DNA of 5,817 nt from Gammaproteobacteria bacterium (GTDB taxonomy: Bacteria; Pseudomonadota; Gammaproteobacteria; Steroidobacterales; Steroidobacteraceae). The position numbers were made by a program, and so were the translations under genes. The stretch is taken from positions 1 to 5,817 of the forward strand of contig JASHVF010000116.1 in NCBI GenBank assembly GCA_030039615.1, in the 5' to 3' direction. Below, one piece after another: positions 1 to 5,565 of the stretch (positions within the stretch are counted from its first letter, which is position 1; every line of letters starts with the position of its first letter). The notes beneath the pieces were generated by a model, which saw only the letters and a program-made list of their open reading frames with translations, was not told the DNA's origin and did no database searches.

Positions 1-506
1 CCCACCATGAGCAGCAGCCCGCGCTTGAGCAGCACCAGGTCGGCGCATACCTCGGGGAGCCCGAGCGCATCGAGCCGCGGCATGTCGGCGGTGATGTAGC
101 GCATCACCATCGCCGGGAAGCCGCGCTGCAGGAACACGTTGACGCGGAAGCGTCCGAGCCCGGGCTCGGACACCGCGAAGTCGAGCTCGAACTCGCGCGT
201 GAAGTACTCGCGCTGCTCGGGCGACATGAGGGCGTAGGCCGTCTGGCGCACGGTTTCGGGCGTCAGCACCTGGCGGTTGACCGGCAGGATCTGCCCCTCG
301 ATCTTGATCTTGATGGGCGCGTTGGAGGTGAAGAACAGGTCCGAGGCCTTCTTCTCCACCATCAGCTTGAACAGCGGCTTGGTGTTGAGCGTCGGATGGC
401 TGGCGGAGGCAGCCGAGGTCACGCTCGCGACCACTTCCGCGCCGGTAAGAGTGGCCTGCGTCCCGGTCGCCTCCAGGGACTGCGCCTTCGCTTCCTTGGC
501 TGCCAT
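1..506 (-). CDS. Third PilT/PilU-family pilus retraction ATPase, N-terminal part (cut by window edge)
   Basis: Reading the minus strand from the ATG at 506 gives 168 residues of open frame to the window edge. The first 43 or so are a low-complexity Ala/Thr/Ser-rich leader. After that comes the PAS-like N-terminal domain of the PilT/PilU family: PLFKLMVEKKASDLFF (44-59), then IKIEGQILPV (67-76), GLGRFRVNVFLQRG (116-129), AMVMRYI (132-138) and KRGLLLMVG at the end. The Walker A P-loop should follow immediately outside the window, so ATPase motifs cannot be checked. The start codon shares one base with the pilU stop (TGATG), with no strong Shine-Dalgarno, so translation is probably coupled to pilU. 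It looks closer to PilU (LFF, MVxRYI) than to PilT and is clearly a separate gene, not a duplicate fragment. Family assignment is strong. Its specific role, as extra retraction motor or PilU-like accessory, is inference. Confidence 0.9.
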   Translation of the reverse strand, partial: MAAKEAKAQSLEATGTQATLTGAEVVASVTSAASASHPTLNTKPLFKLMVEKKASDLFFTSNAPIKIKIEGQILPVNRQVLTPETVRQTAYALMSPEQREYFTREFELDFAVSEPGLGRFRVNVFLQRGFPAMVMRYITADMPRLDALGLPEVCADLVLLKRGLLLMV

Positions 507-1660
507 CAGATGGTACGCCCGTGGTCTTCCTCGACGACCTTGAGTGCGCCGCCGTCGTCGGTGGTCTTGGCTTCGCGCTTGCCCTCGAGCTTGATGCGCA
601 GCCGCAGCTCGTTCTTGGAATCGGCGTTGCGCAGCGCGTCCTCGTAGGAGATGAAGCCGGTCTCGTACATCTCGAACAGCGCCTGGTCGAAGGTCTTCAT
701 GCCGAGACGCGTCGAGCGCGACATCACGTCCTTGATCTTGGCGACATCGCCTTTGAAGATCAGGTCCTGGATGAGCGGTGAATTCAACATGATCTCCATG
801 GCGGCGATGCGGCCGGAGCCGGCCTCGCGCGGAATCAGGCGCTGCGACACCAGCGCGCGGATGTTGAGCGACAGGTCCATGAGGAGCTGATCGCGCCGCT
901 CGTCGGGGAAGAAGTTGATGATGCGGTCGAGCGCCTGGTTGGCGCTGTTGGCGTGCAGCGTCGCCAGCACCAGGTGGCCGGTCTCGGAGAACTGGATGCC
1001 GTACTCCATGGTCTCGCGGTCACGGATCTCGCCGATCAGGATGACGTCGGGAGCCTGGCGCAGGGTGTTCTTGAGCGCCGCGTGCCACGACTCGGTGTCG
1101 ACGCCCACCTCGCGGTGCGTGATCACGCAGCCCTTGTGCGTATGCACGTACTCGACCGGGTCCTCGATGGTGACGATGTGCCCGCGGGTCTTCTCGTTGC
1201 GGTAGCCGACCATGGCCGCGAGCGTGGTCGACTTACCCGAGCCGGTACCGCCGACGATGATCACCAGCCCGCGCTTCGACAGCACGACCTCTTTGAGGAT
1301 CGGCGCCAGGTCGAGCTCCTCGAAGGTCGGGATCTTGGCGTTGATCAGGCGGATGACGCAGCCGGTGGCGGCCTGCTGCACGAAGGCGCTGACGCGGAAG
1401 CGTCCGATGCCGGGCGGCGCGATCGCGAAGTTGCATTCCTTGGTGGCGTCGAATTCTTTCGTCTGGCGGTCGTTCATGATGGCGCGCACCAGCGTCGCCG
1501 ACTGCTCGGCGGTGAGCGCGCGCTCGGACTGCGGGCGGATCTCGCCGTCGATCTTGATGGCCGGGGGAAAGCCGGCGGTGATGAAGAGGTCCGAGGCCTT
1601 CCTCTCGGTGACCCGCCGCAACAGGTCCTGCATCAGCTTAATGGCCTGATCGCGATCCAT
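506..1660 (-). CDS. pilU: PilU, type IVa pilus retraction accessory ATPase
   Basis: This 384-residue protein matches PilU in length and sequence. PilU is a cytoplasmic hexameric AAA-like ATPase that works with PilT at the pilus base to depolymerise pilin under load during twitching and DNA uptake. The N-terminal domain holds KASDLFITAGFPPAIKIDGE (21-40) and GIGRFRVSAF (84-93). The C-terminal RecA-like domain has Walker A GGTGSGKST (137-145), the Asp box TIEDPVEYVH (164-173), Walker B DVILIGEIRD (205-214, catalytic Glu 211) and the His box TGHLVLATLHAN (227-238). The tail after about 355 is charged and variable. PilU-type markers are ECNFAI (75-80), LKNTLRQAPDV and NQALDRIINFFP, where PilT would have other residues. 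The ATG is preceded by an AGGTAGGA ribosome site at 1665-1672. It lies 32 bases downstream of pilT, so the two are probably co-transcribed, and its stop overlaps the next ATPase gene by one base. Confidence 0.97.
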   Translation of the reverse strand: MDRDQAIKLMQDLLRRVTERKASDLFITAGFPPAIKIDGEIRPQSERALTAEQSATLVRAIMNDRQTKEFDATKECNFAIAPPGIGRFRVSAFVQQAATGCVIRLINAKIPTFEELDLAPILKEVVLSKRGLVIIVGGTGSGKSTTLAAMVGYRNEKTRGHIVTIEDPVEYVHTHKGCVITHREVGVDTESWHAALKNTLRQAPDVILIGEIRDRETMEYGIQFSETGHLVLATLHANSANQALDRIINFFPDERRDQLLMDLSLNIRALVSQRLIPREAGSGRIAAMEIMLNSPLIQDLIFKGDVAKIKDVMSRSTRLGMKTFDQALFEMYETGFISYEDALRNADSKNELRLRIKLEGKREAKTTDDGGALKVVEEDHGRTI

Positions 1661-1692
1661 TGATTCCTACCTGCTAATGGTCCCTGGGGCGC

Positions 1693-2733
1693 CTAGAGGG
1701 CATCCTTGTTCTGCGCCTTGTAGCGCGCCTCTTCCTTGCTGACCGTTCCCTTGGCGACGAGCTCGGTGAGGCACTGGTCGAGCGTCTGCATGCCCTGCGC
1801 CCCGCCGGTCTGGATGGCGGAGTACATCTGGGCGATCTTGCCCTCGCGGATCAGGTTACGGATCGCGGGGGTGCCGATCATGATCTCGTGGGCGGCGACG
1901 CGGCCGCCGCCGTTCTTCTTCATCAGGGTCTGCGAGATGACCGCGCGCAGCGACTCCGACAGCATCGAGCGCACCATGTCCTTCTCCTCGCCCGGGAACA
2001 CGTCGACGATGCGGTCGATGGTCTTGGCGGCGGAGCTGGTATGGAGCGTACCGAACACCAGGTGGCCGGTCTCGGCGGCGGTCAGCGCCAGACGGATGGT
2101 CTCGAGGTCGCGCATCTCACCGACCAGGATGACGTCGGGGTCCTCGCGCAGCGCCGAGCGCAGCGCCTCGCTGAAGCCGAGCGTGTCGCGATGCACTTCG
2201 CGCTGGTTCACCAGGCAGCGCTTGGATTCGTGCACGAACTCGATCGGGTCCTCGATGGTGATGATGTGGTCGGGCCGGTTGTCGTTGCAGTGATTCACCA
2301 TGCCGGCGAGCGTCGTGGACTTGCCCGAGCCCGTCGGTCCCGTGACCAGCACCAGGCCGCGCGGCAGCATGCACAGGTCGCGGAAGATCTTCGGCGAGTT
2401 CAGGTCATCCAGCGAGAGGATGACCGAGGGAATGTTGCGGAACACCGCCCCGGCGCCGCGGTTCTGGTTGAAGGCGTTGACGCGGAAGCGCGCCAGCTTT
2501 GGAATCTCGAAGGAGAAGTCGGTCTCGAAGAACTCCTCGTAGGCCTTGCGCTGCTTGTCGTTCATGATGTCGTACACCATGGAGTGCACTTCCTTGTGCG
2601 ACAGCGGCGGCATGTTGATGCGCTTCATATCGCCGTCGACGCGGATCATCGGCGGCACTCCCGAGGACAGGTGCAGGTCCGAGGCGTTGTTCTTGACGGC
2701 AAATGCCAGGAGTTGCGCGATATCGACGGCCAT
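1693..2733 (-). CDS. pilT: PilT, type IV pilus retraction ATPase
   Basis: PilT is the hexameric motor that pulls pilin subunits back into the inner membrane. It drives twitching motility, natural transformation and surface sensing. The product from the chosen ATG is 346 residues, the usual PilT size, and begins MAVDIAQLLAFAVKNNASDL. In this numbering Walker A is GPTGSGKST (132-140), the Asp box ITIEDPIEF (158-166), Walker B DVILVGEMRD (200-209, catalytic Glu 206) and the His box TGHLVFGTLHT (222-232). The PilT-specific AIRNLIRE motif at 290-297, which separates it from PilU, is intact. A longer frame from a TTG at 2757 would add eight residues, but the ATG at 2733 has a good AGGGAG ribosome site five bases upstream and fits family N-termini. 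It is the first gene of a three-ATPase minus-strand run and is divergent from yggS. Confidence 0.97.
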   Translation of the reverse strand: MAVDIAQLLAFAVKNNASDLHLSSGVPPMIRVDGDMKRINMPPLSHKEVHSMVYDIMNDKQRKAYEEFFETDFSFEIPKLARFRVNAFNQNRGAGAVFRNIPSVILSLDDLNSPKIFRDLCMLPRGLVLVTGPTGSGKSTTLAGMVNHCNDNRPDHIITIEDPIEFVHESKRCLVNQREVHRDTLGFSEALRSALREDPDVILVGEMRDLETIRLALTAAETGHLVFGTLHTSSAAKTIDRIVDVFPGEEKDMVRSMLSESLRAVISQTLMKKNGGGRVAAHEIMIGTPAIRNLIREGKIAQMYSAIQTGGAQGMQTLDQCLTELVAKGTVSKEEARYKAQNKDAL

Positions 2734-2738
2734 TGATG

Positions 2739-2744
2739 CTCCCT
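2739..2744 (-). promoter_or_regulatory. Ribosome binding site of pilT (decides its start)
   Basis: On the minus strand this reads AGGGAG and ends five bases before the ATG at 2733. It supports that ATG over the upstream in-frame TTG at 2757, which would place this site inside the coding region. Confidence 0.75.
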
Positions 2745-2802
2745 GGGACCCTGCCAAAGGCGCGCGGCAAAGCGACTTGAGCGCGTACGCCTGAGCGGCG
2801 GC

Positions 2803-2829
2803 AGTATAGCGGAGGGGTTACACGTCCAA
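2803..2829 (-). promoter_or_regulatory. Putative sigma70 promoter of pilT
   Basis: On the minus strand there is a -35-like TTGGAC (2824-2829) and a -10-like TATACT (2803-2808, five of six consensus bases) with a 15-base spacer, shorter than the ideal 17. Transcription would begin near 2796 and give a leader of about 63 bases before pilT. The -35 box ends one base before the yggS ATG, so the pilT promoter and the yggS start are packed together. The -10 is convincing. The -35 and spacing are weaker, and an activator-dependent promoter is possible. Confidence 0.5.
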
Positions 2830-2830
2830 T

Positions 2831-3529
2831 ATGTTACGGGGTCCGCAGAATTTAGCGCAGCGTATCCTCGAGGTGCAGGAACGCATGGCCCGGGCGGCCG
2901 CCCGGGCCGGGCGGAATGCGCAGTCGGTCACACTCCTGGCCGTCAGCAAGGCCCAGCCGGCCGAGGTAGTCCGGGCCGCCGCCGATTGCGGGCTCAGGGA
3001 CTTCGGCGAGAGCTACCTGCAGGAGGCGCTCGCGAAGCTTGATGCGCTGCGGGATCGGGCGCTGCAATGGCATTTCGTGGGGCGCATCCAGGCCAACAAG
3101 ACGCGCGACATCGCCGAGGCGTTCGCCTGGGTGCACGCGGTCGATCGCCTGAGGATCGCCGAGCGGCTGGCCGCGCAGCGGCCCCACTACGCCGCGCCGC
3201 TCAACGTCTGCCTGCAGGTGAACATCGGCGGTGAAGCCAGCAAGGGCGGCGTCGCGCACGCGGAGCTTCCCGGACTGGCGGCGGCCGTGGCACGGCTGCC
3301 GCGCCTGGCGCTGCGCGGCCTGATGTGCATCCCGCCGGAGGAGACCGAGGTCGCGCGCCAGCGCGCCTGGTTCCGCGAGCTGCACGGGCTCTACACTGCG
3401 CTCAACTCCGCGGGCCTCGGGCTGGACACGCTGTCGATGGGCATGAGCGGCGACTTCGAGGCCGCGATCGAGGAAGGCGCCACGATCGTGCGCGTGGGTA
3501 CCGCGCTGTTCGGTCCGCGCCCGGCCTGA
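2831..3529 (+). CDS. yggS: YggS/PLPBP family pyridoxal 5'-phosphate homeostasis protein
   Basis: This 232-residue protein belongs to the YggS/YBL036C/PROSC family, a single-domain TIM barrel resembling the N-terminal half of alanine racemase. It binds PLP without a known catalytic reaction and buffers vitamin B6 and amino/keto acid pools in the cytoplasm. The PLP Schiff-base lysine is K40 in LLAVSKAQP. Other family landmarks are FGESYLQE (58-65), WHFVGRIQANK (80-90), LQVNIGGEASKGG (128-140), LMCIPP (164-169), the phosphate-binding SMGMSGDFEAAI (202-213) and RVGTALFG (221-228). Length is normal. The ATG at 2831 fits the usual N-terminus. A purine-rich GGAGGGG lies at 2811-2817 but 13 bases away, a long spacing. 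It is the first gene of the yggS-proC-yggT cluster, a conserved pairing with proC. The gene contains a 22-base perfect palindrome near its 5' end. Confidence 0.96.
   Translation: MLRGPQNLAQRILEVQERMARAAARAGRNAQSVTLLAVSKAQPAEVVRAAADCGLRDFGESYLQEALAKLDALRDRALQWHFVGRIQANKTRDIAEAFAWVHAVDRLRIAERLAAQRPHYAAPLNVCLQVNIGGEASKGGVAHAELPGLAAAVARLPRLALRGLMCIPPEETEVARQRAWFRELHGLYTALNSAGLGLDTLSMGMSGDFEAAIEEGATIVRVGTALFGPRPA
2887..2908. repeat. 22-base perfect palindrome inside the 5' end of yggS
   Basis: The half GGCCCGGGCGG (2887-2897) is followed directly by its own reverse complement (2898-2908), giving eleven uninterrupted pairs about a GGCC centre. It lies over codons 19-26 of yggS (M-A-R-A-A-A-R-A). 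In mRNA it could fold into a stable stem of about nine pairs with a four-base loop. Alanine/arginine-rich coding in GC-rich DNA makes such runs likelier, so a function is not established. Confidence 0.8.
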
Positions 3530-3552
3530 GCGCCGCGCGCGACGCGAGCGGC

Positions 3553-3558
3553 TACAAT
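3553..3558 (+). promoter_or_regulatory. Putative -10 box (TACAAT) of proC
   Basis: In the 39-base gap between yggS and proC, the only AT-containing stretch is GGCTACAATCG. TACAAT matches five of six bases of the -10 consensus and ends ten bases before the proC ATG. Initiation about seven bases downstream would fall near 3565, leaving almost no leader. No recognisable -35 is present: the expected place reads GCGCCG. An internal promoter giving a leaderless or near-leaderless transcript is the best reading, but it is inference. Confidence 0.45.
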
Positions 3559-3568
3559 CGCCCCCTCT

Positions 3569-4399
3569 ATGTCCGATCAGCGAATCGCCGTCCTCGGTGG
3601 CGGCAACATGGGCCGGGCTCTCATTGGCGGACTGCTGCGCTCCGGCACGCGCCCCGAGCGCGTGAGTGTCGGCGAGACTTCCGAGGCTGCCCGGCTCGCG
3701 CTCGCGCGCGAGCTCGGCGTCACCGCCACCGCCGACAACGCGCGCGCCATCGAGAATGCCGCGCTGGTGGTGCTGGCGGTCAAGCCGTACCAGGCGCAGG
3801 CGGTGCTCACGGCGCTTGCACCGCTCCTGCAGCTCAGCCGGCCGCTGGTCGTGTCGGTGGCCGCGGGAGCGCGCCTCGCATCGCTCGAGGCCTGGTGCGG
3901 CGCGGGCGTACCGGTGGTGCGCGCCATGCCGAACCGCCCCGCTCTGGTCGGTGCCGGCGCCACGGCGCTTTACGCGCCGCCAGGCGTCGGGCCCGAGCTG
4001 CGCGCCGCCGCCGAGCGGCTCGCGCGTGCGCTGGGTGAGGTGGTGTGGGTGCCGCAGGAGGATCACCTCGACCTCGTGACCGCACTCTCCGGCAGCGGGC
4101 CGGCGTACTTCTTTCTGCTCGCGGAGCTCATGGCAGAGGCGGGCACCGGGCTCGGGCTCGATGCGGCAACCGCCCGGCGGCTCGCCACCGCGACGCTCTA
4201 CGGCTCGGGCCTCATGGCCGCCACGGCAGATGCGGACCTGGCGGGACTGCGCGAGGCAGTGACCTCCAAAGGAGGTACCACCGCGGCGGCGCTCGCCGTC
4301 TTCGCCGGCGCTGACTTCAAGGGCACGGTCGAGCGGGCGCTCGCCGCCGCCGCGCGCCGCAGCCGCGAGCTCGGCGCCCCCGCGGCGGGCCATTCCTGA
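3569..4399 (+). CDS. proC: Pyrroline-5-carboxylate reductase
   Basis: ProC catalyses the last step of proline biosynthesis: NAD(P)H-dependent reduction of 1-pyrroline-5-carboxylate to L-proline, in the cytoplasm. The 276-residue length is typical. The N-terminal Rossmann fold starts at once with RIAVLGGGNMG (5-15), followed by LVVLAVKPYQ (66-75), VVSVAAG (94-100) and VVRAMPNRPA (116-125). The C-terminal helical dimerisation and substrate domain has TALSGSGPAYFF (171-182) and the signature AVTSKGGTTAAAL (230-242). The ATG places the dinucleotide fold at the expected distance, so the start is firm although no Shine-Dalgarno precedes it: the bases before it are CGCCCCCTCT. It follows yggS by 39 bases and precedes yggT by 16. 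Regulation could be by read-through from yggS plus the TACAAT element. Confidence 0.97.
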   Translation: MSDQRIAVLGGGNMGRALIGGLLRSGTRPERVSVGETSEAARLALARELGVTATADNARAIENAALVVLAVKPYQAQAVLTALAPLLQLSRPLVVSVAAGARLASLEAWCGAGVPVVRAMPNRPALVGAGATALYAPPGVGPELRAAAERLARALGEVVWVPQEDHLDLVTALSGSGPAYFFLLAELMAEAGTGLGLDAATARRLATATLYGSGLMAATADADLAGLREAVTSKGGTTAAALAVFAGADFKGTVERALAAAARRSRELGAPAAGHS

Positions 4400-4400
4400 A

Positions 4401-4424
4401 GGGCTGGGCTCACCCGTGAGCGCC
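4401..4424 (+). promoter_or_regulatory. Hairpin enclosing the yggT start codon
   Basis: GCTCAC (4408-4413) and GTGAGC (4416-4421) are perfect inverted repeats around CC, and GG (4406-4407) can also pair with CC (4423-4424) across one bulged G. The GTG start of yggT is in the 3' arm and loop. GAAGGG (4398-4403), the likely ribosome site, lies just upstream, over the proC stop. Such an arrangement could keep yggT translation low unless ribosomes finishing proC melt it. The repeat is visible in the sequence; the regulatory effect is inference. Confidence 0.4.
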
Positions 4425-4943
4425 ATCATCTATATCGTCGAGACGCTGCTCTCCCTGGCGCTGTTCGTGGTTCTGGCACGCCTGCTGCTGCAGTTGACGC
4501 GCGCCGACTTCCGCAACCCCCTCTGCCAGGCGATCGTGCAGCTCACCAATCCGCTGATCGTGCCGCTGCGGCGCGTGCTGCCGCCGATCGGCAAGGTGGA
4601 CACCGCCTCGGTGGTGGCGGTGCTGCTGGTCGCGGGCGTGGAGGTGGGGATCGTCTCGGGGCTGCACGGCGCCGGCTGGCCCGACCCCCTGACCTGGCTC
4701 GATGCGGTGGCGCTCGAGATCGCGCACACGCTGCTGTGGACCTACTGCTATGCCATCCTCATCTACTGGCTGCTCAGCTTCATTGCCCCCGGCGGCTACT
4801 CGCCGTTGCAGTCGGTGCTGAGCTCGCTCTGCGAGCCGGTGCTGCGGCTGTTCCGGCGCATCATCCCGCCGGTCGCGGGCCTCGACCTCTCGCCGCTGTG
4901 GGCGACGATCGCGATTCAGGCGATCCTGATTCTGCTGCGTTGA
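4416..4943 (+). CDS. yggT: YggT family integral membrane protein
   Basis: This 175-residue, very hydrophobic inner-membrane protein has the internal duplication typical of the YggT/YlmG family. Hydrophobic segments lie at about 5-27, 64-85, 95-124 and 158-174. After the first and third comes the repeated amphipathic motif: LCQAIVQLTNPLIVPLRRVL (36-55) with PP and a VD step, and LQSVLSSLCEPVLRLFRRII (131-150) with PP and an LDLSP step. Family roles are poorly defined: osmotic and K+ stress tolerance in E. coli, and thylakoid or division-linked roles in relatives. It starts at GTG, 16 bases after proC, with GAAGGG about 12 bases upstream. No better start lies nearby. Its place behind proC matches the usual yggS-proC-yggT order. 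No convincing terminator follows it. Confidence 0.93.
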   Translation: MSAIIYIVETLLSLALFVVLARLLLQLTRADFRNPLCQAIVQLTNPLIVPLRRVLPPIGKVDTASVVAVLLVAGVEVGIVSGLHGAGWPDPLTWLDAVALEIAHTLLWTYCYAILIYWLLSFIAPGGYSPLQSVLSSLCEPVLRLFRRIIPPVAGLDLSPLWATIAIQAILILLR

Positions 4944-5099
4944 GGGTGCGATCTGCGTTGACGGAACACGCGCTTAGCGCGTACTTCGCATCGTAAGTCG
5001 CAGCTTCGCGGCGGCGCCCGGCGGCGCATGCACGCACCGCGGCAGCCGCTCGCGGTCCGTGAAAGCCTACGAAAAAAGGCATTTGCGCAACAGCTGATG
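4944..5099. other. Non-coding region between yggT and the HU-like promoter
   Basis: No gene is supported here. It contains a palindrome at 4968-4982 (ACGCGC-TTA-GCGCGT) with no following T-run, so it is a poor terminator. There is a tandem GCGGCGC unit at 5011-5017 and 5021-5027. An A6 tract lies at 5072-5077, and two adjacent short palindromes follow, TTGCGCAA (5083-5090) and CAGCTG (5091-5096). The last items sit directly upstream of the HU-like gene promoter and could be protein-binding sites. Confidence 0.5.
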
Positions 5100-5139
5100 A
5101 AAAAAAACAGCTTGCCAAAGCGCGCGCATGTGCTATTTT
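5100..5139 (+). promoter_or_regulatory. Strong sigma70-type promoter with A-tract UP-like element, for the HU-like gene
   Basis: A -35 TTGCCA (5112-5117) and a -10 TATTTT (5134-5139) are 16 bases apart. The -10 carries an extended TGn (5131-5133). A run of eight A (5100-5107) is placed about -46 to -39 from the predicted start near 5146, the position of a proximal UP subsite bound by the RNA polymerase alpha C-terminal domain. The leader would be about 70 bases, ending in a GAGGAG ribosome site at 5200-5205. This architecture suits a highly expressed nucleoid protein. Confidence 0.65.
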
Positions 5140-5214
5140 CCGCGCCGATTCTCTTCGCGCGCCGCGATGCGACGCGCGACGCAATATAACCAAATTCTCG
5201 AGGAGTACCGCAAA

Positions 5215-5529
5215 ATGGCGAAAAAGGGTGGCGCACCGACGAAGTCGGAAGTCCTGACACACATCTCCAAGGAGACTGGGCTGTCCCGCAAGCAGGTCGG
5301 AAGCGTCTTCGATTCGCTCGGCGGCGTGATCAAGAAGAGCCTGCGCGGCGGCGGCCTGTTCACGCTGCCGGGACTCCTGAAGCTGAAGGTCGTGAAGAAG
5401 CCCGCCACCAAGGCGCGCGAAGGCATCAACCCCTTCACCGGCGAGAAGATGATCTTCAAGGCCAAGCCGGCCAGCAAGAAGGTGCGCGCGATGCCCTTGA
5501 AGAGCCTCAAGGCGATGGTCAACTCGTAA
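5215..5529 (+). CDS. HU/IHF-family DNA-binding protein with long basic arms
   Basis: This 104-residue, strongly basic protein (19 Lys and 4 Arg against 5 Asp+Glu by my count) has the HU fold order. Two N-terminal helices, about 10-21 and 25-44, form the dimer base. A beta sheet begins at LFTLPGLLKLKVVKK (48-62). The beta-arm tip is GINPFTGEK (70-78), where P73 corresponds to the DNA-intercalating proline of HU. A C-terminal helix is PLKSLKAMV (94-102). It bends or coats nucleoid DNA as a dimer. Compared with E. coli HU (90 residues) both arm strands look longer, by about five and three residues, the arginine before NP is Ile71, and the usual GF is GL (53-54). The ATG at 5215 has GAGGAG nine bases upstream. 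The in-frame extension to 5128 lies in the promoter and leader and is rejected. It is transcribed alone, between its own promoter and terminator. I do not assign hupA/hupB or ihf. Confidence 0.9.
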   Translation: MAKKGGAPTKSEVLTHISKETGLSRKQVGSVFDSLGGVIKKSLRGGGLFTLPGLLKLKVVKKPATKAREGINPFTGEKMIFKAKPASKKVRAMPLKSLKAMVNS

Positions 5530-5557
5530 AGAGCGACGAGTTTTCCGCGCAGCGCGG
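5521..5557 (+). other. Two small hairpins over the stop codon and 3' UTR of the HU-like gene
   Basis: AACTCGT (5521-5527) and ACGAGTT (5536-5542) are perfect 7-base inverted repeats. The first arm includes the first base of the TAA stop (5527-5529), and the second arm runs into TTTT (5541-5544). CCGCGC-A-GCGCGG (5545-5557) is a second palindrome. Together with the terminator just downstream they make a highly structured 3' end, possibly stabilising the mRNA or acting as a weak first termination point. Confidence 0.5.
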
Positions 5558-5565
5558 ACCCCACG

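Noticed and set aside
1888..2736. Plus-strand open frame of 282 codons opposite pilT, and similar ones opposite pilU (953-1663)
   Set aside because: These are composition artefacts antisense to intact, motif-complete ATPase genes, with no ribosome sites or recognisable domains.
2734..2757. Eight-residue upstream extension of PilT from a TTG
   Set aside because: The ATG at 2733 has AGGGAG at proper spacing and gives the normal PilT N-terminus.
2852..4429. Long minus-strand open frame of 525 codons opposite yggS and proC
   Set aside because: Its translation is low-complexity Arg/Gly/Glu/His-rich without family motifs, and it lies antisense to two unmistakable genes. Such frames are routine in GC-rich DNA.
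4968..4982. Terminator for yggT
   Set aside because: The stem is short with a three-base loop and is followed by GTACTTCGC rather than a T-run.
4957..4990. TTGACG at 4958-4963 as the -35 of another promoter
   Set aside because: No acceptable -10 lies 15-19 bases downstream.
5065..5080. Hairpin GCCT...AGGC before ATTT as a terminator
   Set aside because: Only four pairs around an A-rich loop, too weak to terminate.
5128..5214. N-terminal extension of the HU-like protein starting at the ATG at 5128
   Set aside because: The segment covers the -10 box and predicted leader. The ATG at 5215 has a good ribosome site and matches the HU N-terminus.
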